Below are positions 52,705-61,624 of a stretch of 64,000 nt of DNA, in pieces. This DNA is from Verrucomicrobiaceae bacterium. Lineage in GTDB: Bacteria; Verrucomicrobiota; Verrucomicrobiia; Chthoniobacterales; JAATET01. The stretch is from the NCBI GenBank assembly GCA_027488755.1, contig JAIYAZ010000103.1, forward strand, positions 1 to 64,000, written 5' to 3'. The notes beneath the pieces were generated by a model. That model saw only the letters and a program-made list of their open reading frames with translations, was not told the origin of the DNA and made no database searches. A program made the position numbers and the translations under genes. The stretch's first letter is position 1, and each line of letters starts with the position of its first letter.

Positions 52705-53513
52705 GCCGCGCCGCCGCCCTCGCCGACCACGCCGTGGCCGCGCTCTGCGCCGAACTCGCGCTCTATCCGAAGCCCGGACTCGTCAGCCCCGTGGACTCCG
52801 GCTCCCACCGCGACATGGATGCTCCCCTGCTTCGCGCCTCGGCGGAATCCCTGCGCGACGCCTTCCGCGAGCTGGCCCAGGCCGGCGCCGCCGGCGCGGA
52901 ATTCACCCGCGACCTTGTGCCCATTGGACTGCGGGCCGAAGCGCACATGCTCGCCGTCACCGGCGGCGTGAACACCCACCGGGGCGCGATCTTCGCCCTC
53001 GGTCTGCTTGTCGCCGCGGTCGCCGCCCAACCGGAGGAACCCCCCGCCCCTGCCGCCGTCCGCGCCCATCTCCGTGCCCGCTGGGGCGAGGAACTCACCA
53101 CCCACGCCACCCGCGGACCCCGCGCCGGAGCCGGCGCGCGCCGCGAGGCCGCCGCGGCCTTCCCCGCCATCTTCGAACGCGCGCTGCCTCACCTGCGCTC
53201 CACCCGCGCGGCGGGGGTCGCACCCGAGCCCGCCGCCATCGACACGCTATTCCTGCTCATCACCACCCTGCCCGAGGATACAAATCTCCTCCATCGCGGC
53301 GGCAGCGAAGGCGGTGCGTTCGCGCGTCGGGAGGCCGGCCGTTTCCTCGCCGCCGGCGGCGTGCGCGCCGCGAACTGGCACCCGCGTGCCGAAGAAATTC
53401 ACCGCGCCTTCGTCGCCCGCAACCTCTCTCCCGGCGGCGCGGCCGACCTCCTCGCCGGCACCTTGTTTCTCGACGCGGTCACGTCCCTCGGCGCATCGTT
53501 TTCCCGTGACTGA
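52701..53513 (+). CDS. mdcB: Triphosphoribosyl-dephospho-CoA synthase
   Basis: MdcB makes the prosthetic-group precursor 2'-(5''-triphosphoribosyl)-3'-dephospho-CoA from ATP and dephospho-CoA. The 270-residue protein of the CitG/MdcB family has LALYPKPGLVSPVDSGSHRD near the start, MLAVTGGVNTHRGAIFALGL, and LLITTLPEDTNLLHRGGSEG, all conserved. It overlaps the previous gene by four bases and the next gene by eight. Confidence 0.95.
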   Translation: MSRAAALADHAVAALCAELALYPKPGLVSPVDSGSHRDMDAPLLRASAESLRDAFRELAQAGAAGAEFTRDLVPIGLRAEAHMLAVTGGVNTHRGAIFALGLLVAAVAAQPEEPPAPAAVRAHLRARWGEELTTHATRGPRAGAGARREAAAAFPAIFERALPHLRSTRAAGVAPEPAAIDTLFLLITTLPEDTNLLHRGGSEGGAFARREAGRFLAAGGVRAANWHPRAEEIHRAFVARNLSPGGAADLLAGTLFLDAVTSLGASFSRD

Positions 53514-53844
53514 TTCCCCGAGCCTTCCGCCGAAACGTCCCCGCTGGGCGTGGATCACCCTCGTCACACTCCAACTCCTCCAGTTGCTTTCCCTGCTCGC
53601 CTGGCTACCCATCGCCGGGCTGTCCTTCATGGCGTTTGACGCGACCGGTTCGGAGAATATGTGGCAGCCGTGGGCATTCGTGATCGCGATCGGCTCCTAC
53701 CCGCTGTGGCTACTGGCCGCGGGCACCGCGACCTGGCTGCTCTTCGCCTTTCGCCGACCACGGACGGCCGTCGGCATCGCCGTCGCCTTCACCCTGCCGA
53801 TGTTCGGCATGCTCGCGGTGCTTCTGCTGGGCAACCTGGGCTGA
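53506..53844 (+). CDS. Small membrane protein at the end of the mdc operon
   Basis: A 112-residue protein with three membrane segments (WAWITLVTLQLLQLLSLLAW, IAIGSYPLWLLAAGTATWLL, AVGIAVAFTLPMFGMLAVLL). The GTG start at 53506 overlaps mdcB by eight bases. It is not recognisably MadL or MadM, nor MdcF. Its coupling to the operon is the only clue to function; it might help malonate entry or be unrelated. Confidence 0.55.
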   Translation: MTDSPSLPPKRPRWAWITLVTLQLLQLLSLLAWLPIAGLSFMAFDATGSENMWQPWAFVIAIGSYPLWLLAAGTATWLLFAFRRPRTAVGIAVAFTLPMFGMLAVLLLGNLG

Positions 53845-53857
53845 ACCCCAAAACGAA

Positions 53858-53888
53858 CGGGCGGCCTCACCCAAAGGTGTGCCGCCCG
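53858..53888. terminator. Hairpin terminator between convergent mdc and gltB
   Basis: cgggcggc (53858-53865) pairs with gccgcccg (53881-53888), extended inward by CACC/GGTG around an AAA loop. There is no clear U-run, but the stem is strong and lies in the 68-base gap between the two convergent operons. Confidence 0.6.
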
Positions 53889-53912
53889 TCCCGTAAGCTG
53901 CAATGGCGCCGG

Positions 53913-56900
53913 TCAGCGCGACGCGGTGACGTTTTCGCTGATCACCGTCTTGTCGGTCTTCTCCTTCGGCGGCGCCGGGGCGGCGGGAACCTTCGGGGAA
54001 ACCTTCCAGAACTTCGCGCGGAAGCCGTCCCAGTCGCCCAGGATCTGCTTCGCGATGGGGCTCTCGGTGACTTCGAGGTGCTTGTAAATGAGCGCCTGCA
54101 GGGCGGTCACATCCTCCTCGTTCACCAGGCGGCCCGCCTCAACGAGCTGCGGGTTGAGCTTGTCCGGGAAGTCACCTTCCAGATCGAGCACATAGGCGGC
54201 TCCGCCCGTCATGCCCGCGCCGAAGTTTTTGCCGGTGCGCCCGAGAATCACCACGGTGCCGCCGGTCATGTATTCGCAACCGTGGTCCCCGATGCCCTCA
54301 ACAACGGCCGTGCCGCCCGAGTTGCGGACGCAGAAACGCTCGCCCGCCCGCCCGCTCGCGAAGAGCCGGCCACCGGTCGCGCCATACATCACGGTATTGC
54401 CGATAATGCTGTTCTCGTGCGGCGCAAACGGAGCGTCCGGTCGGGGCTTGATGATGATCTCGCCGCCGCTCATGACCTTGCCGACGTAGTCATTCGACTC
54501 GCCGGTGAGAATGAGCCGCACGCCGGGCGCTAGCAGGCCGCCAAAGCTCTGGCCGGCGCTGCCGTTGAACTTGAGTTCGACCGTGCCGTCAGGCAGGCCC
54601 GCCTCGCCGTATTGGTAGCCGATTTCGCCGGAAACCTGGGTGCCGGCGGAGCGGTTCATGTTCGTGATGCGGTATTCCAGGCTGATCGGCTTCGCGTCGT
54701 TGATGGCGTCGGAAGCATCCTGGAGGATGATCTCGTCGAGGGTCTGATCCTCCGGGCCGTCGTTGCGCTCGCGGGTGGCGCAGCGCGGGGCGGTCGGGTC
54801 GTCCTTCGCGACGTCCACGATCAGGCGGGAGAGATCCACGGTGTTGGCCTTCGGGTGGTCGGCGATCTGCCGCTGGCGCAGGCATTCCACGTGACCGACC
54901 ATTTCGTCGATGGTGCGAAAGCCGAGCCGGGCCATGATTTCGCGAACCTCCTGGGCGACGCCGTTGAAGAAGTTCACGACGTTCTCGGGCTTGCCCTTGA
55001 ACTTCGCGCGGAACTTGTCGTCGAGCGTGGCCACACCCACCGGGCAGTTGTTGAGGTGGCACTGGCGCACGTAAACGCAGCCGAGGGCGATCATCGCCGC
55101 GGTGCCGAAGTTGTATTCCTCGGCGCCGAGCAGGGTCGCGTAAACGATGTCCTCGCCGGTCTTCATGCCACCGTCCGTGCGCAGCGTCACGCGGTTGCGC
55201 AGGCCGTTGAGCATGAGCACCTGGTGGGTCTCGGCCACGCCAAGCTCCCAGGGGCCGCCGGCATTCTTGATCGAGCTGAGCGGAGAGGCGCCCGTGCCGC
55301 CGTCGTGCCCGGAGACGAGGATGATGTCGGCGTGCGCCTTGGCGACGCCCGCCGCGATTGTGCCGACGCCGGCTTCGGAAACCAGCTTCACGCAAACGCG
55401 CGCGCGGGGGTTCACCTGCTTGAGGTCGTAAATGAGCTGGGCGAGATCCTCGATCGAATAAATGTCGTGGTGCGGCGGGGGCGAGATGAGCGTCACGCCG
55501 GGCACGGAATGCCGCAGCCGGGCGATGTAGGCGTTCACCTTCTGGCCGGGCAGCTGTCCGCCCTCGCCGGGCTTCGCGCCCTGCGCCATCTTGATCTCGA
55601 TCTCCTTCGCGCTGGCGAGGTAGGCCGCGGACACGCCGAAGCGGCCGGAGGCCACCTGCTTGATCGCGCTGTTGGCCCAGTCGCCGTTCTCGCGGCGCTT
55701 GAAGCGGGCGGGATCCTCGCCGCCTTCGCCGCTGTTCGACTTGCCGCCAATGCGGTTCATGGCAATGGCGAGGGCCTCGTGGGCTTCGGGGCTGAGCGCG
55801 CCGAGCGACATGCCGGCGGTGGTGAAGCGGCGGCGAATCTCCTCGATGGGCTCGACTTCCTCAATCGGCACGGGGCCGCTCGGGAGCGCAACGAGATCAA
55901 GAAGATGGCGCAGGCCGGTCGGGCGCGTGGCCTTCACGGCTTCCACGTATTTGGCGTAGTCCTCGGGCTTGTTCGCCTTTTCGGCGCCCTTGATGCCCAC
56001 AAAGGTGTGGAAATTCTGGATCACCGGCGGGGTGACGGCGTGGGCCTCTCCGCCGCGGCGGTAGCGGTAATAACCGGGATCCTCCAGCTTGCCGGCCTCG
56101 ACGGGCACTGCCTCGCTGTAGGCGTGGGCGTGGCGCGCGAGGGTTTCCTCGGCGATTTCCTTGTAGCCGACGCCCTCGATCTGCGAGCTGGTGCCGGCAA
56201 AGCAATCCCCGACGACCTTCGACGAGACGCCGAGCGCCTCGAAAATCTGCGCGCCGCGGTAGCTGCTCACGACGGAGATGCCCATCTTGGACATGATCTT
56301 GAGGATGCCGTTCTCGAGCGCGACGCGGTAGTTGGCGACGGCGACCGGGAAGGTGGTGGCCTTCGCCGCTTCGAGCTCAGCCTTGACCTTTGCCAGCTTC
56401 TCCTGCGCGGCGGGTGCCTTGTCCTCGGCCGCGGCGGCGAGCGCCTTCTCGGCTTCGCCGTAGGCGGCGTAGGCGGCGGCGAGGTCGGTTTCCAGGGTCT
56501 CCTGGATCGTCTCGAAGGCGAGGTAGGGATTGATGCCGCTCGCCCCGTAGCCGATGAGGCAGGCGATCTGGTGCACGTCGCGGGCCTCGGCCGTTTCGAC
56601 GAGGACGCTGGCACGCATGCGCTTGCCAACCTTGGTGAGGTGATGGTGCACGCCGCCCATCGCGAGCAGGGCGGGCACGGACGCATGGGCGTGATCGACG
56701 CCGCGGTCGGAGAGAATGAGGATGCGCGCGCCGCCGTCTACGGCGGCTTCCGCCTCGGCCTTAATGCGGGTCAGCGCGGGCTCCAGCCCGGCGGGGCCTT
56801 CGCTCACCGGCCAGAGCAGCGACACGGTCGCGGCCTGATGCGGGGCGGGCAGGCTCTTCAGCCGCTCGAGCTCACTGTCGAGCACGATGGGCGAGTCGAT

Positions 56901-58604
56901 GCGCACCTGCTCGGCGTGTTCGGGCGTCTCGCTCAGGAGGTTACGCCGCCAGCCGAGGTTCGTGCTGAGCGACATGACGAGTTTCTCGCGGATCGGGTCG
57001 ATCGGCGGATTCGTGACCTGGGCGAAAAGCTGCTTGAAGTAGGTGTAGAGCAGGCGGGGCTTGAGGGAGAGAACGGCCAGCGGCGTGTCGTCGCCCATGG
57101 AGCCCACGGCCTCGGCGCCGGTCTTGAGCATCGGCTTGAGGATCATGTCCACCTCTTCGCTGGAGTAACCGAAGGCGATCTGGCGCTGGGTGAGCGTGAG
57201 GACGTCGAGCTCGGCGGCCGGCGGGGTGATTTCCTCCGGCTTCGCGGGCGCGAACTTGAGGAGGTGCTTGCTGATCCACTCGCCGTAGGGCTTGCGGGCC
57301 GCGAGGTGCTGCTTGATCTCGGCGTCGCGCATGAGTTTGCCGGCGGCGGTGTCGATCGCGATCATTTCGCCCGGGGCGAGGCGACCTTTTTCGATGACGC
57401 ACTCCGGCGGCAGTCCCGCCACGCCGACCTCGGAGCCGAGCGTGAGGATGCCGTCGTTCGTGAGCTTGTAGCGGGCGGGGCGCAGACCGTTGCGGTCGAG
57501 GCAGGCGCCGATGGTGATGCCGTCGGTGAAGACCAGCGCGGCCGGGCCGTCCCACGGCTCGCAGATGCAGCTGTGGTATTCGTAAAAGGCCTTGAGGTCG
57601 TCCGGCAGCTTCTTCTCGGAGCGCCAGGCGGGCGGCACGAGCATGGTCATCGCGTGAATCGGGCTGCGGCCCGACATGGCGATGACTTCCAGAACGTTGT
57701 CGAGGCTGGCGGAATCCGACCCGCCGGGTTGGACGATGGGCTTGAGGAGGTCGATGTCCTTGCCCCAGAAGTCGGCCTGGAGCTCGGCCTCGCGGGCCTT
57801 GGTCCAGTTGCGGTTGCCGCGCACGGTATTGATCTCGCCGTTGTGGGCCAGCATGCGCGAGGGCTGCGCGAGCGGCCAGGTCGGGAAGGTGTTCGTGCTG
57901 TAGCGCTGGTGGTAGACGCAGATGGCGGTCTCGTAATCGGGATTCGTGAGGTCGGGGTAGAACTTCTCGAGCGACGCCGAGAGAAGCAGGCCCTTGTAGA
58001 CGATGGTCCGGTGCGAGAAGGACGGGATGTAGAAATTCTTGATGCCGTCCGCGGCGGCGGCGTCCTCGATTTCGTTGCGGGCGAGGAAAAGCCGGCGCTC
58101 GTAGTCGTCGTCGGCCATGCCCCACGGCTTGCCGATGAGCACCTGCTCAATGCGCGGGAGCGTGCTCTGGGCCTTGTCGCCGAGCACGCGGAGGTTGATC
58201 GGCACCTCGCGCCAGCCAAAGAGGAAGAGCCCCCGCTTCTCCAGCACGTCCGCGGTGATCGCCTTGGCGCGGGCCTGGGCGTAGGCGTGGTCGAACGGCA
58301 GGAACATCACGCCCACGGCCAGATCGCTTTCCTGGTAGAGCTGATGCCCGAGGCGGGCCACTTCCGGCGCGAAAATCTTGTAGGGAATCTGCGTCATCAC
58401 GCCGGCGCCGTCGCCGGTCTTCATGTCCGCGTCGACGGCCCCGCGGTGCATAAGCGAGCAGATCGAGCGCAGGCCGATTTTCAGGATGCGGTTGGAGCGT
58501 TTTCCACTGACCTGGGCCACGAAACCGACACCGCAGGCGTCGTGTTCATGCTCCGGCGAATAAAGGGAGCGGGTTCCGGTCGGGAAGGCTTGGTTCAATG
58601 ACAT
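53913..58604 (-). CDS. gltB: Glutamate synthase large subunit
   Basis: GltB, with GltD, makes two glutamates from glutamine and 2-oxoglutarate. The 1563-residue protein has the full architecture: an N-terminal Ntn-type glutaminase whose catalytic Cys24 follows a 23-residue propeptide (EHEHDACGVGFVAQ), a central domain, an FMN-binding synthase domain (GGVAKAHADIILVSGHDGGT-like, here AAGVAKAHADIILVSGHDGG), the 3Fe-4S cysteines in LGCVYVRQCHLNNCPVGVAT, and the GXGXG-rich C-terminal barrel. A charged, Ala-rich helical insert (about AEKALAAAAEDKAPAAQEKL to ELEAAKAT) sits in the central domain. gltD is not in the window. The start at 58604 was chosen by family alignment. Confidence 0.97.
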   Translation of the reverse strand: MSLNQAFPTGTRSLYSPEHEHDACGVGFVAQVSGKRSNRILKIGLRSICSLMHRGAVDADMKTGDGAGVMTQIPYKIFAPEVARLGHQLYQESDLAVGVMFLPFDHAYAQARAKAITADVLEKRGLFLFGWREVPINLRVLGDKAQSTLPRIEQVLIGKPWGMADDDYERRLFLARNEIEDAAAADGIKNFYIPSFSHRTIVYKGLLLSASLEKFYPDLTNPDYETAICVYHQRYSTNTFPTWPLAQPSRMLAHNGEINTVRGNRNWTKAREAELQADFWGKDIDLLKPIVQPGGSDSASLDNVLEVIAMSGRSPIHAMTMLVPPAWRSEKKLPDDLKAFYEYHSCICEPWDGPAALVFTDGITIGACLDRNGLRPARYKLTNDGILTLGSEVGVAGLPPECVIEKGRLAPGEMIAIDTAAGKLMRDAEIKQHLAARKPYGEWISKHLLKFAPAKPEEITPPAAELDVLTLTQRQIAFGYSSEEVDMILKPMLKTGAEAVGSMGDDTPLAVLSLKPRLLYTYFKQLFAQVTNPPIDPIREKLVMSLSTNLGWRRNLLSETPEHAEQVRIDSPIVLDSELERLKSLPAPHQAATVSLLWPVSEGPAGLEPALTRIKAEAEAAVDGGARILILSDRGVDHAHASVPALLAMGGVHHHLTKVGKRMRASVLVETAEARDVHQIACLIGYGASGINPYLAFETIQETLETDLAAAYAAYGEAEKALAAAAEDKAPAAQEKLAKVKAELEAAKATTFPVAVANYRVALENGILKIMSKMGISVVSSYRGAQIFEALGVSSKVVGDCFAGTSSQIEGVGYKEIAEETLARHAHAYSEAVPVEAGKLEDPGYYRYRRGGEAHAVTPPVIQNFHTFVGIKGAEKANKPEDYAKYVEAVKATRPTGLRHLLDLVALPSGPVPIEEVEPIEEIRRRFTTAGMSLGALSPEAHEALAIAMNRIGGKSNSGEGGEDPARFKRRENGDWANSAIKQVASGRFGVSAAYLASAKEIEIKMAQGAKPGEGGQLPGQKVNAYIARLRHSVPGVTLISPPPHHDIYSIEDLAQLIYDLKQVNPRARVCVKLVSEAGVGTIAAGVAKAHADIILVSGHDGGTGASPLSSIKNAGGPWELGVAETHQVLMLNGLRNRVTLRTDGGMKTGEDIVYATLLGAEEYNFGTAAMIALGCVYVRQCHLNNCPVGVATLDDKFRAKFKGKPENVVNFFNGVAQEVREIMARLGFRTIDEMVGHVECLRQRQIADHPKANTVDLSRLIVDVAKDDPTAPRCATRERNDGPEDQTLDEIILQDASDAINDAKPISLEYRITNMNRSAGTQVSGEIGYQYGEAGLPDGTVELKFNGSAGQSFGGLLAPGVRLILTGESNDYVGKVMSGGEIIIKPRPDAPFAPHENSIIGNTVMYGATGGRLFASGRAGERFCVRNSGGTAVVEGIGDHGCEYMTGGTVVILGRTGKNFGAGMTGGAAYVLDLEGDFPDKLNPQLVEAGRLVNEEDVTALQALIYKHLEVTESPIAKQILGDWDGFRAKFWKVSPKVPAAPAPPKEKTDKTVISENVTASR

Positions 58605-58770
58605 CCTGGATGAACTGGTTGGCGTTGGGATTAAGACAGTGAAAAAGGGCGTTTGCTGCTGGGAGCAGATTCCATTCCACCGGAGGCGGAAGCTATCACC
58701 CGGCTGGAGGCGCCGCAACCTTTGAGGGCCGGGGATTTTGACCCGATTTTCGGGCCCGGCGCGTGTGGCG

Positions 58771-59664
58771 TCAGGCCCGGGGCTTCACTGGATTGTAATC
58801 CGCCGCGTGGTAGGAGCTGCGCACCAGCGGACCGCTGGCGACGTATTCGAAACCCTTGTTGCGGGCGATTTCCCCGTAGAGGTCAAACGTCTCCGGGCGG
58901 ATGTATTCCACGACCGGCAGGTGCTGCGGCGTCGGGCGCAGATACTGCCCGAGGGTGAGAATCTGCACGTCGGCCTCGCGGAGGTCGTCCATGGCCTGGA
59001 AGAGCTCGTTCTCCGTCTCCCCCAGCCCGAGCATGATGCCGCTCTTGGTGACCACCTCGGGATCGAGCTGCTTGGCGCGCTTGAGGAAATCGAGCGAGAG
59101 GCGGTATTTCGCGCGGGAACGGACGAGCGGGGTGAGGCGCTCGACGGTTTCGAGATTGTGGTTGAAGACGTGCGGCCGGGCGTTGATGACCGTCTGGAGC
59201 GGGCCTTCCTTGCCGTTGAAATCGGGCACCAGCACCTCGATGATCATCGCCGGATCCACGGCGCGGACCGCCTCAATCGTGCGGGCAAAATGCTCGGCGC
59301 CCCCGTCGGCAAGGTCATCGCGCGCCACGGCGGTGATGACGACGTGCTTGAGGTTCAGCCGGCGAATGGCCTCCGCCACGCGCTGGGGTTCATCCTCCTC
59401 AAGGGCGAGCGGCTTGGCGGTGTCGACCGCGCAAAATCCGCAGGCGCGAGTGCAGCGCTCCCCGGCGATCATGAACGTGGCCGTGCCCTGGCTCCAGCAT
59501 TCCCAGCGGTTCGGGCATTGGGCGCTTTCGCAGACGGTGTGGAGCTTGAGGTCGGAAATCAGGCCCTTCGTGGAAAAGAAGACGGGATTCGAGGGCAGGC
59601 GGACCTTGATCCACTCTGGCTTCTTGGCCTGATGGAGGGCGGGATCGATTTTCGAGCAAGACAT
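58771..59664 (-). CDS. lipA: Lipoyl synthase
   Basis: LipA inserts two sulfurs into octanoyl groups on lipoyl domains using radical SAM chemistry. The 297-residue protein has both cluster motifs: the auxiliary CESAQCPNRWEC and the radical SAM CTRACGFC. Also seen are GTATFMIAGERCTRACGFC, NHNLETVERL and SGIMLGLGETENEL. The C-terminal RSSYHAA carries the conserved RSSY. The ATG at 59664 gives a typical N-terminus; the longer frame adds 10 residues. It lies 66 bases downstream of recR. Confidence 0.97.
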   Translation of the reverse strand: MSCSKIDPALHQAKKPEWIKVRLPSNPVFFSTKGLISDLKLHTVCESAQCPNRWECWSQGTATFMIAGERCTRACGFCAVDTAKPLALEEDEPQRVAEAIRRLNLKHVVITAVARDDLADGGAEHFARTIEAVRAVDPAMIIEVLVPDFNGKEGPLQTVINARPHVFNHNLETVERLTPLVRSRAKYRLSLDFLKRAKQLDPEVVTKSGIMLGLGETENELFQAMDDLREADVQILTLGQYLRPTPQHLPVVEYIRPETFDLYGEIARNKGFEYVASGPLVRSSYHAADYNPVKPRA

Positions 59665-59730
59665 CGCGGCATTACTTTTAAGTGCAAAAGCCAAAACGCG
59701 AAAGCAGAGATTCGCCCGGCTTGCGCCGCG

Positions 59731-60342
59731 TCAACCGCCCAGGGCCACGCGCCCGGCCAGCGCGCGCTGGAGAGTGAGCTGGTCAGCGTGCTCCAACCCG
59801 CCGCCGGCCGGCAGGCCCTGCGCGAGCCGCGTCACCCGCAGTGCGAGACCGGCGAGCACGCCGGCGAGATAGTTCGCCGTGGCCTCGCCCTCGACGTCGT
59901 TGCTGAGCGCAAGAATGATTTCCGTCGGCTTCTCCGCCTCGATGCGCCGCGCCAATGCGTCGATGCGCAGGTCCTCCGGGCCGACGTTTTCCAGCGGAGC
60001 CAGCCGCCCGCCGAGGGCGTGGTAACGGCCGTGAAAAAAGCCGGTGCGTTCAATCGGAAGAACGTCGGTTGCGGTCTCCACCACGCAGATTTCGCGGCCC
60101 GCCCGCTCGGGCGTCGCGCAGATCGCGCACTCCGGCCCGGTCGCAAAAAACCCGCAGCACCCGCAGGGATGCACGTCCCGAGCCACCGCCGCCAGGGCCT
60201 CGCCGAGGGCGGCGGAATTCGCGTCCGGCGAGGAGGCGAGCCACAGCGCGATGCGTTCCGCGCTGCGCGGACCAATGGAGGGCAGGCGGCGGAGTTGACG
60301 GGCGAGCTGTTGAAAGGGCTCCGGGTAATCGACCGGCTTCAC
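59731..60342 (-). CDS. recR: Recombination protein RecR
   Basis: RecR, with RecF/RecO, loads RecA at gaps during recombinational repair. The 203-residue protein has a helix-hairpin-helix start (RLPSIGPRSAERIALWL), a zinc finger (HPCGCCGFFATGPECAICAT) and a Toprim domain (ICVVETATDVLPIERTGFFH, IILALSNDVEGEATANYLAG). Length and order are standard. It is 7 bases after the cyclase-like gene stop, so the three genes are likely cotranscribed. Confidence 0.97.
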   Translation of the reverse strand: MKPVDYPEPFQQLARQLRRLPSIGPRSAERIALWLASSPDANSAALGEALAAVARDVHPCGCCGFFATGPECAICATPERAGREICVVETATDVLPIERTGFFHGRYHALGGRLAPLENVGPEDLRIDALARRIEAEKPTEIILALSNDVEGEATANYLAGVLAGLALRVTRLAQGLPAGGGLEHADQLTLQRALAGRVALGG

Positions 60343-60349
60343 GCGGGCG

Positions 60350-61624
60350 TCAGTGGATCTCGGCCAGCGCCGCCACGGGCACCGGCTCCTGGGGATGCTC
60401 GCCGCGCCGCGCGCGCTCGGTGCGCAGCACGATGGTGTCCAGCCCGGGGTCCGGCAATCCGGGCACGCGCGCCTTGGTGAATTCCTCGATCGCGAGGTCC
60501 CATCGCCGTTCGCGGAAGTAAATCACCCCCCGCCAGAAATGATCGCGGCTGCGGGCCCGCTCCGGCGAAAGCCCGTGCTTCGGCGCCATCACCTCGTGGA
60601 GCTCGACCTTCGTGCCGTCCGCGCGCCGCAGCAGGTCGATCGGGCGGGATTCCACCGTCTCCTGCGCCGTGCGGTAGGTCTCCGGGCCAATGAGAATCCG
60701 CACGCCGTAATTCGCCCCGGCCGCGCACAGGCGCCGGGCAAACTCGACCGCCGGCCCCGCCACGCTGAAGGACCCCAGACGCGTGCCGCCGTAGGCCGCC
60801 GCGATCATCGGGCCGGAGTTGATGCCTACGCGAAAATCCAGGCGCTGATTCCACCGCGCGTCGCACTCCTTGTTCAGCGCCTCCACCCGGCTCGCCAGCT
60901 CCAGCGCGGCCCGGCAGGCCGCGATGGCGTGATCCTCGCGCGCCAGCGGCGCACCGAACACCACGCGCAGACTCTCCCCGCCGCATTCGTCGAGGTAACC
61001 GCCGGCCTCGACCAGGTAGTCAGAGGCGGTTTTGAGGTAAAGGTTCGTCATCGCCACGTAATCCGCCGGCTCCAGCGCAGCCAGGAGTTCCACGTGATTG
61101 TGCACTTCGCAGACCACGACCGTGGCCTGGGTCTCCTGCCCCGGAAAGCTGAGCGGCACCTGCGCGTCCACGAGTTGGCCAAACTGCCGCCGCGACAACC
61201 GCTGCCCGAACAACCGTTGCAGCACCTGCTTGCGCGCGCCGGATTTGCTCCGTCCGTAAAAACTTCCCAGCACCAGGCTGATCCCCGTCGCCAGCACCGC
61301 GGGCACCGGCGAAACAAACACCCCGTAAAGCGCCAGCACCAGCGCGCCCGTGAACCAAAGAGCCACGCCCGCCAGCGCCAGACCGAACTTCCCCGCGGCC
61401 CGCGGCAGATCCACCGTCGTCCACGCAAAGCCAAACGCCGCGATCAACGCCGCCAGTCCCGCGGTGAACGGCGCCACCGCATGCACGGCCCCGCCGGGGG
61501 CCACCCGCGCCAGTCCCGCCGCCAGCATCGCATCCGCCGTGCGCAACCACCCGGTCACGCCCAGCACAAGCACCGCCAGCGCGGACACCGCGCCAATGAT
61601 CAAAGTCGCCTTGAGGTATCTCAT
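60350..61624 (-). CDS. Membrane-bound class III cyclase-like protein, catalytically degenerate
   Basis: A 424-residue protein with three or four N-terminal membrane segments (7-25, 50-70, 82-100, 106-120), then a class III nucleotide cyclase domain (about 165-345) and a C-terminal TPR-like tail (FRERRWDLAIEEFTKARVPG). Relative to active adenylate cyclases, the first metal Asp is Glu173 (VVVCEVHN), the second metal Asp is Glu217 (DECGGESLRVVFGAP), the substrate Asp in DYT is replaced (SFS), and the transition-state Asn is Glu294. Therefore it probably does not make cAMP by the usual mechanism and may be a nucleotide-binding sensor. It overlaps the upstream ClpX-like gene by four bases. Confidence 0.8.
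   Translation of the reverse strand: MRYLKATLIIGAVSALAVLVLGVTGWLRTADAMLAAGLARVAPGGAVHAVAPFTAGLAALIAAFGFAWTTVDLPRAAGKFGLALAGVALWFTGALVLALYGVFVSPVPAVLATGISLVLGSFYGRSKSGARKQVLQRLFGQRLSRRQFGQLVDAQVPLSFPGQETQATVVVCEVHNHVELLAALEPADYVAMTNLYLKTASDYLVEAGGYLDECGGESLRVVFGAPLAREDHAIAACRAALELASRVEALNKECDARWNQRLDFRVGINSGPMIAAAYGGTRLGSFSVAGPAVEFARRLCAAGANYGVRILIGPETYRTAQETVESRPIDLLRRADGTKVELHEVMAPKHGLSPERARSRDHFWRGVIYFRERRWDLAIEEFTKARVPGLPDPGLDTIVLRTERARRGEHPQEPVPVAALAEIH

Noticed and set aside
54612-58601. A 1329-codon open frame antisense to gltB
   Set aside because: GltB on the other strand is unmistakable. Long antisense frames are expected in high-GC genes with G/C-biased third positions; the antisense protein is Val/Ala/Gly/His-rich with no family features.
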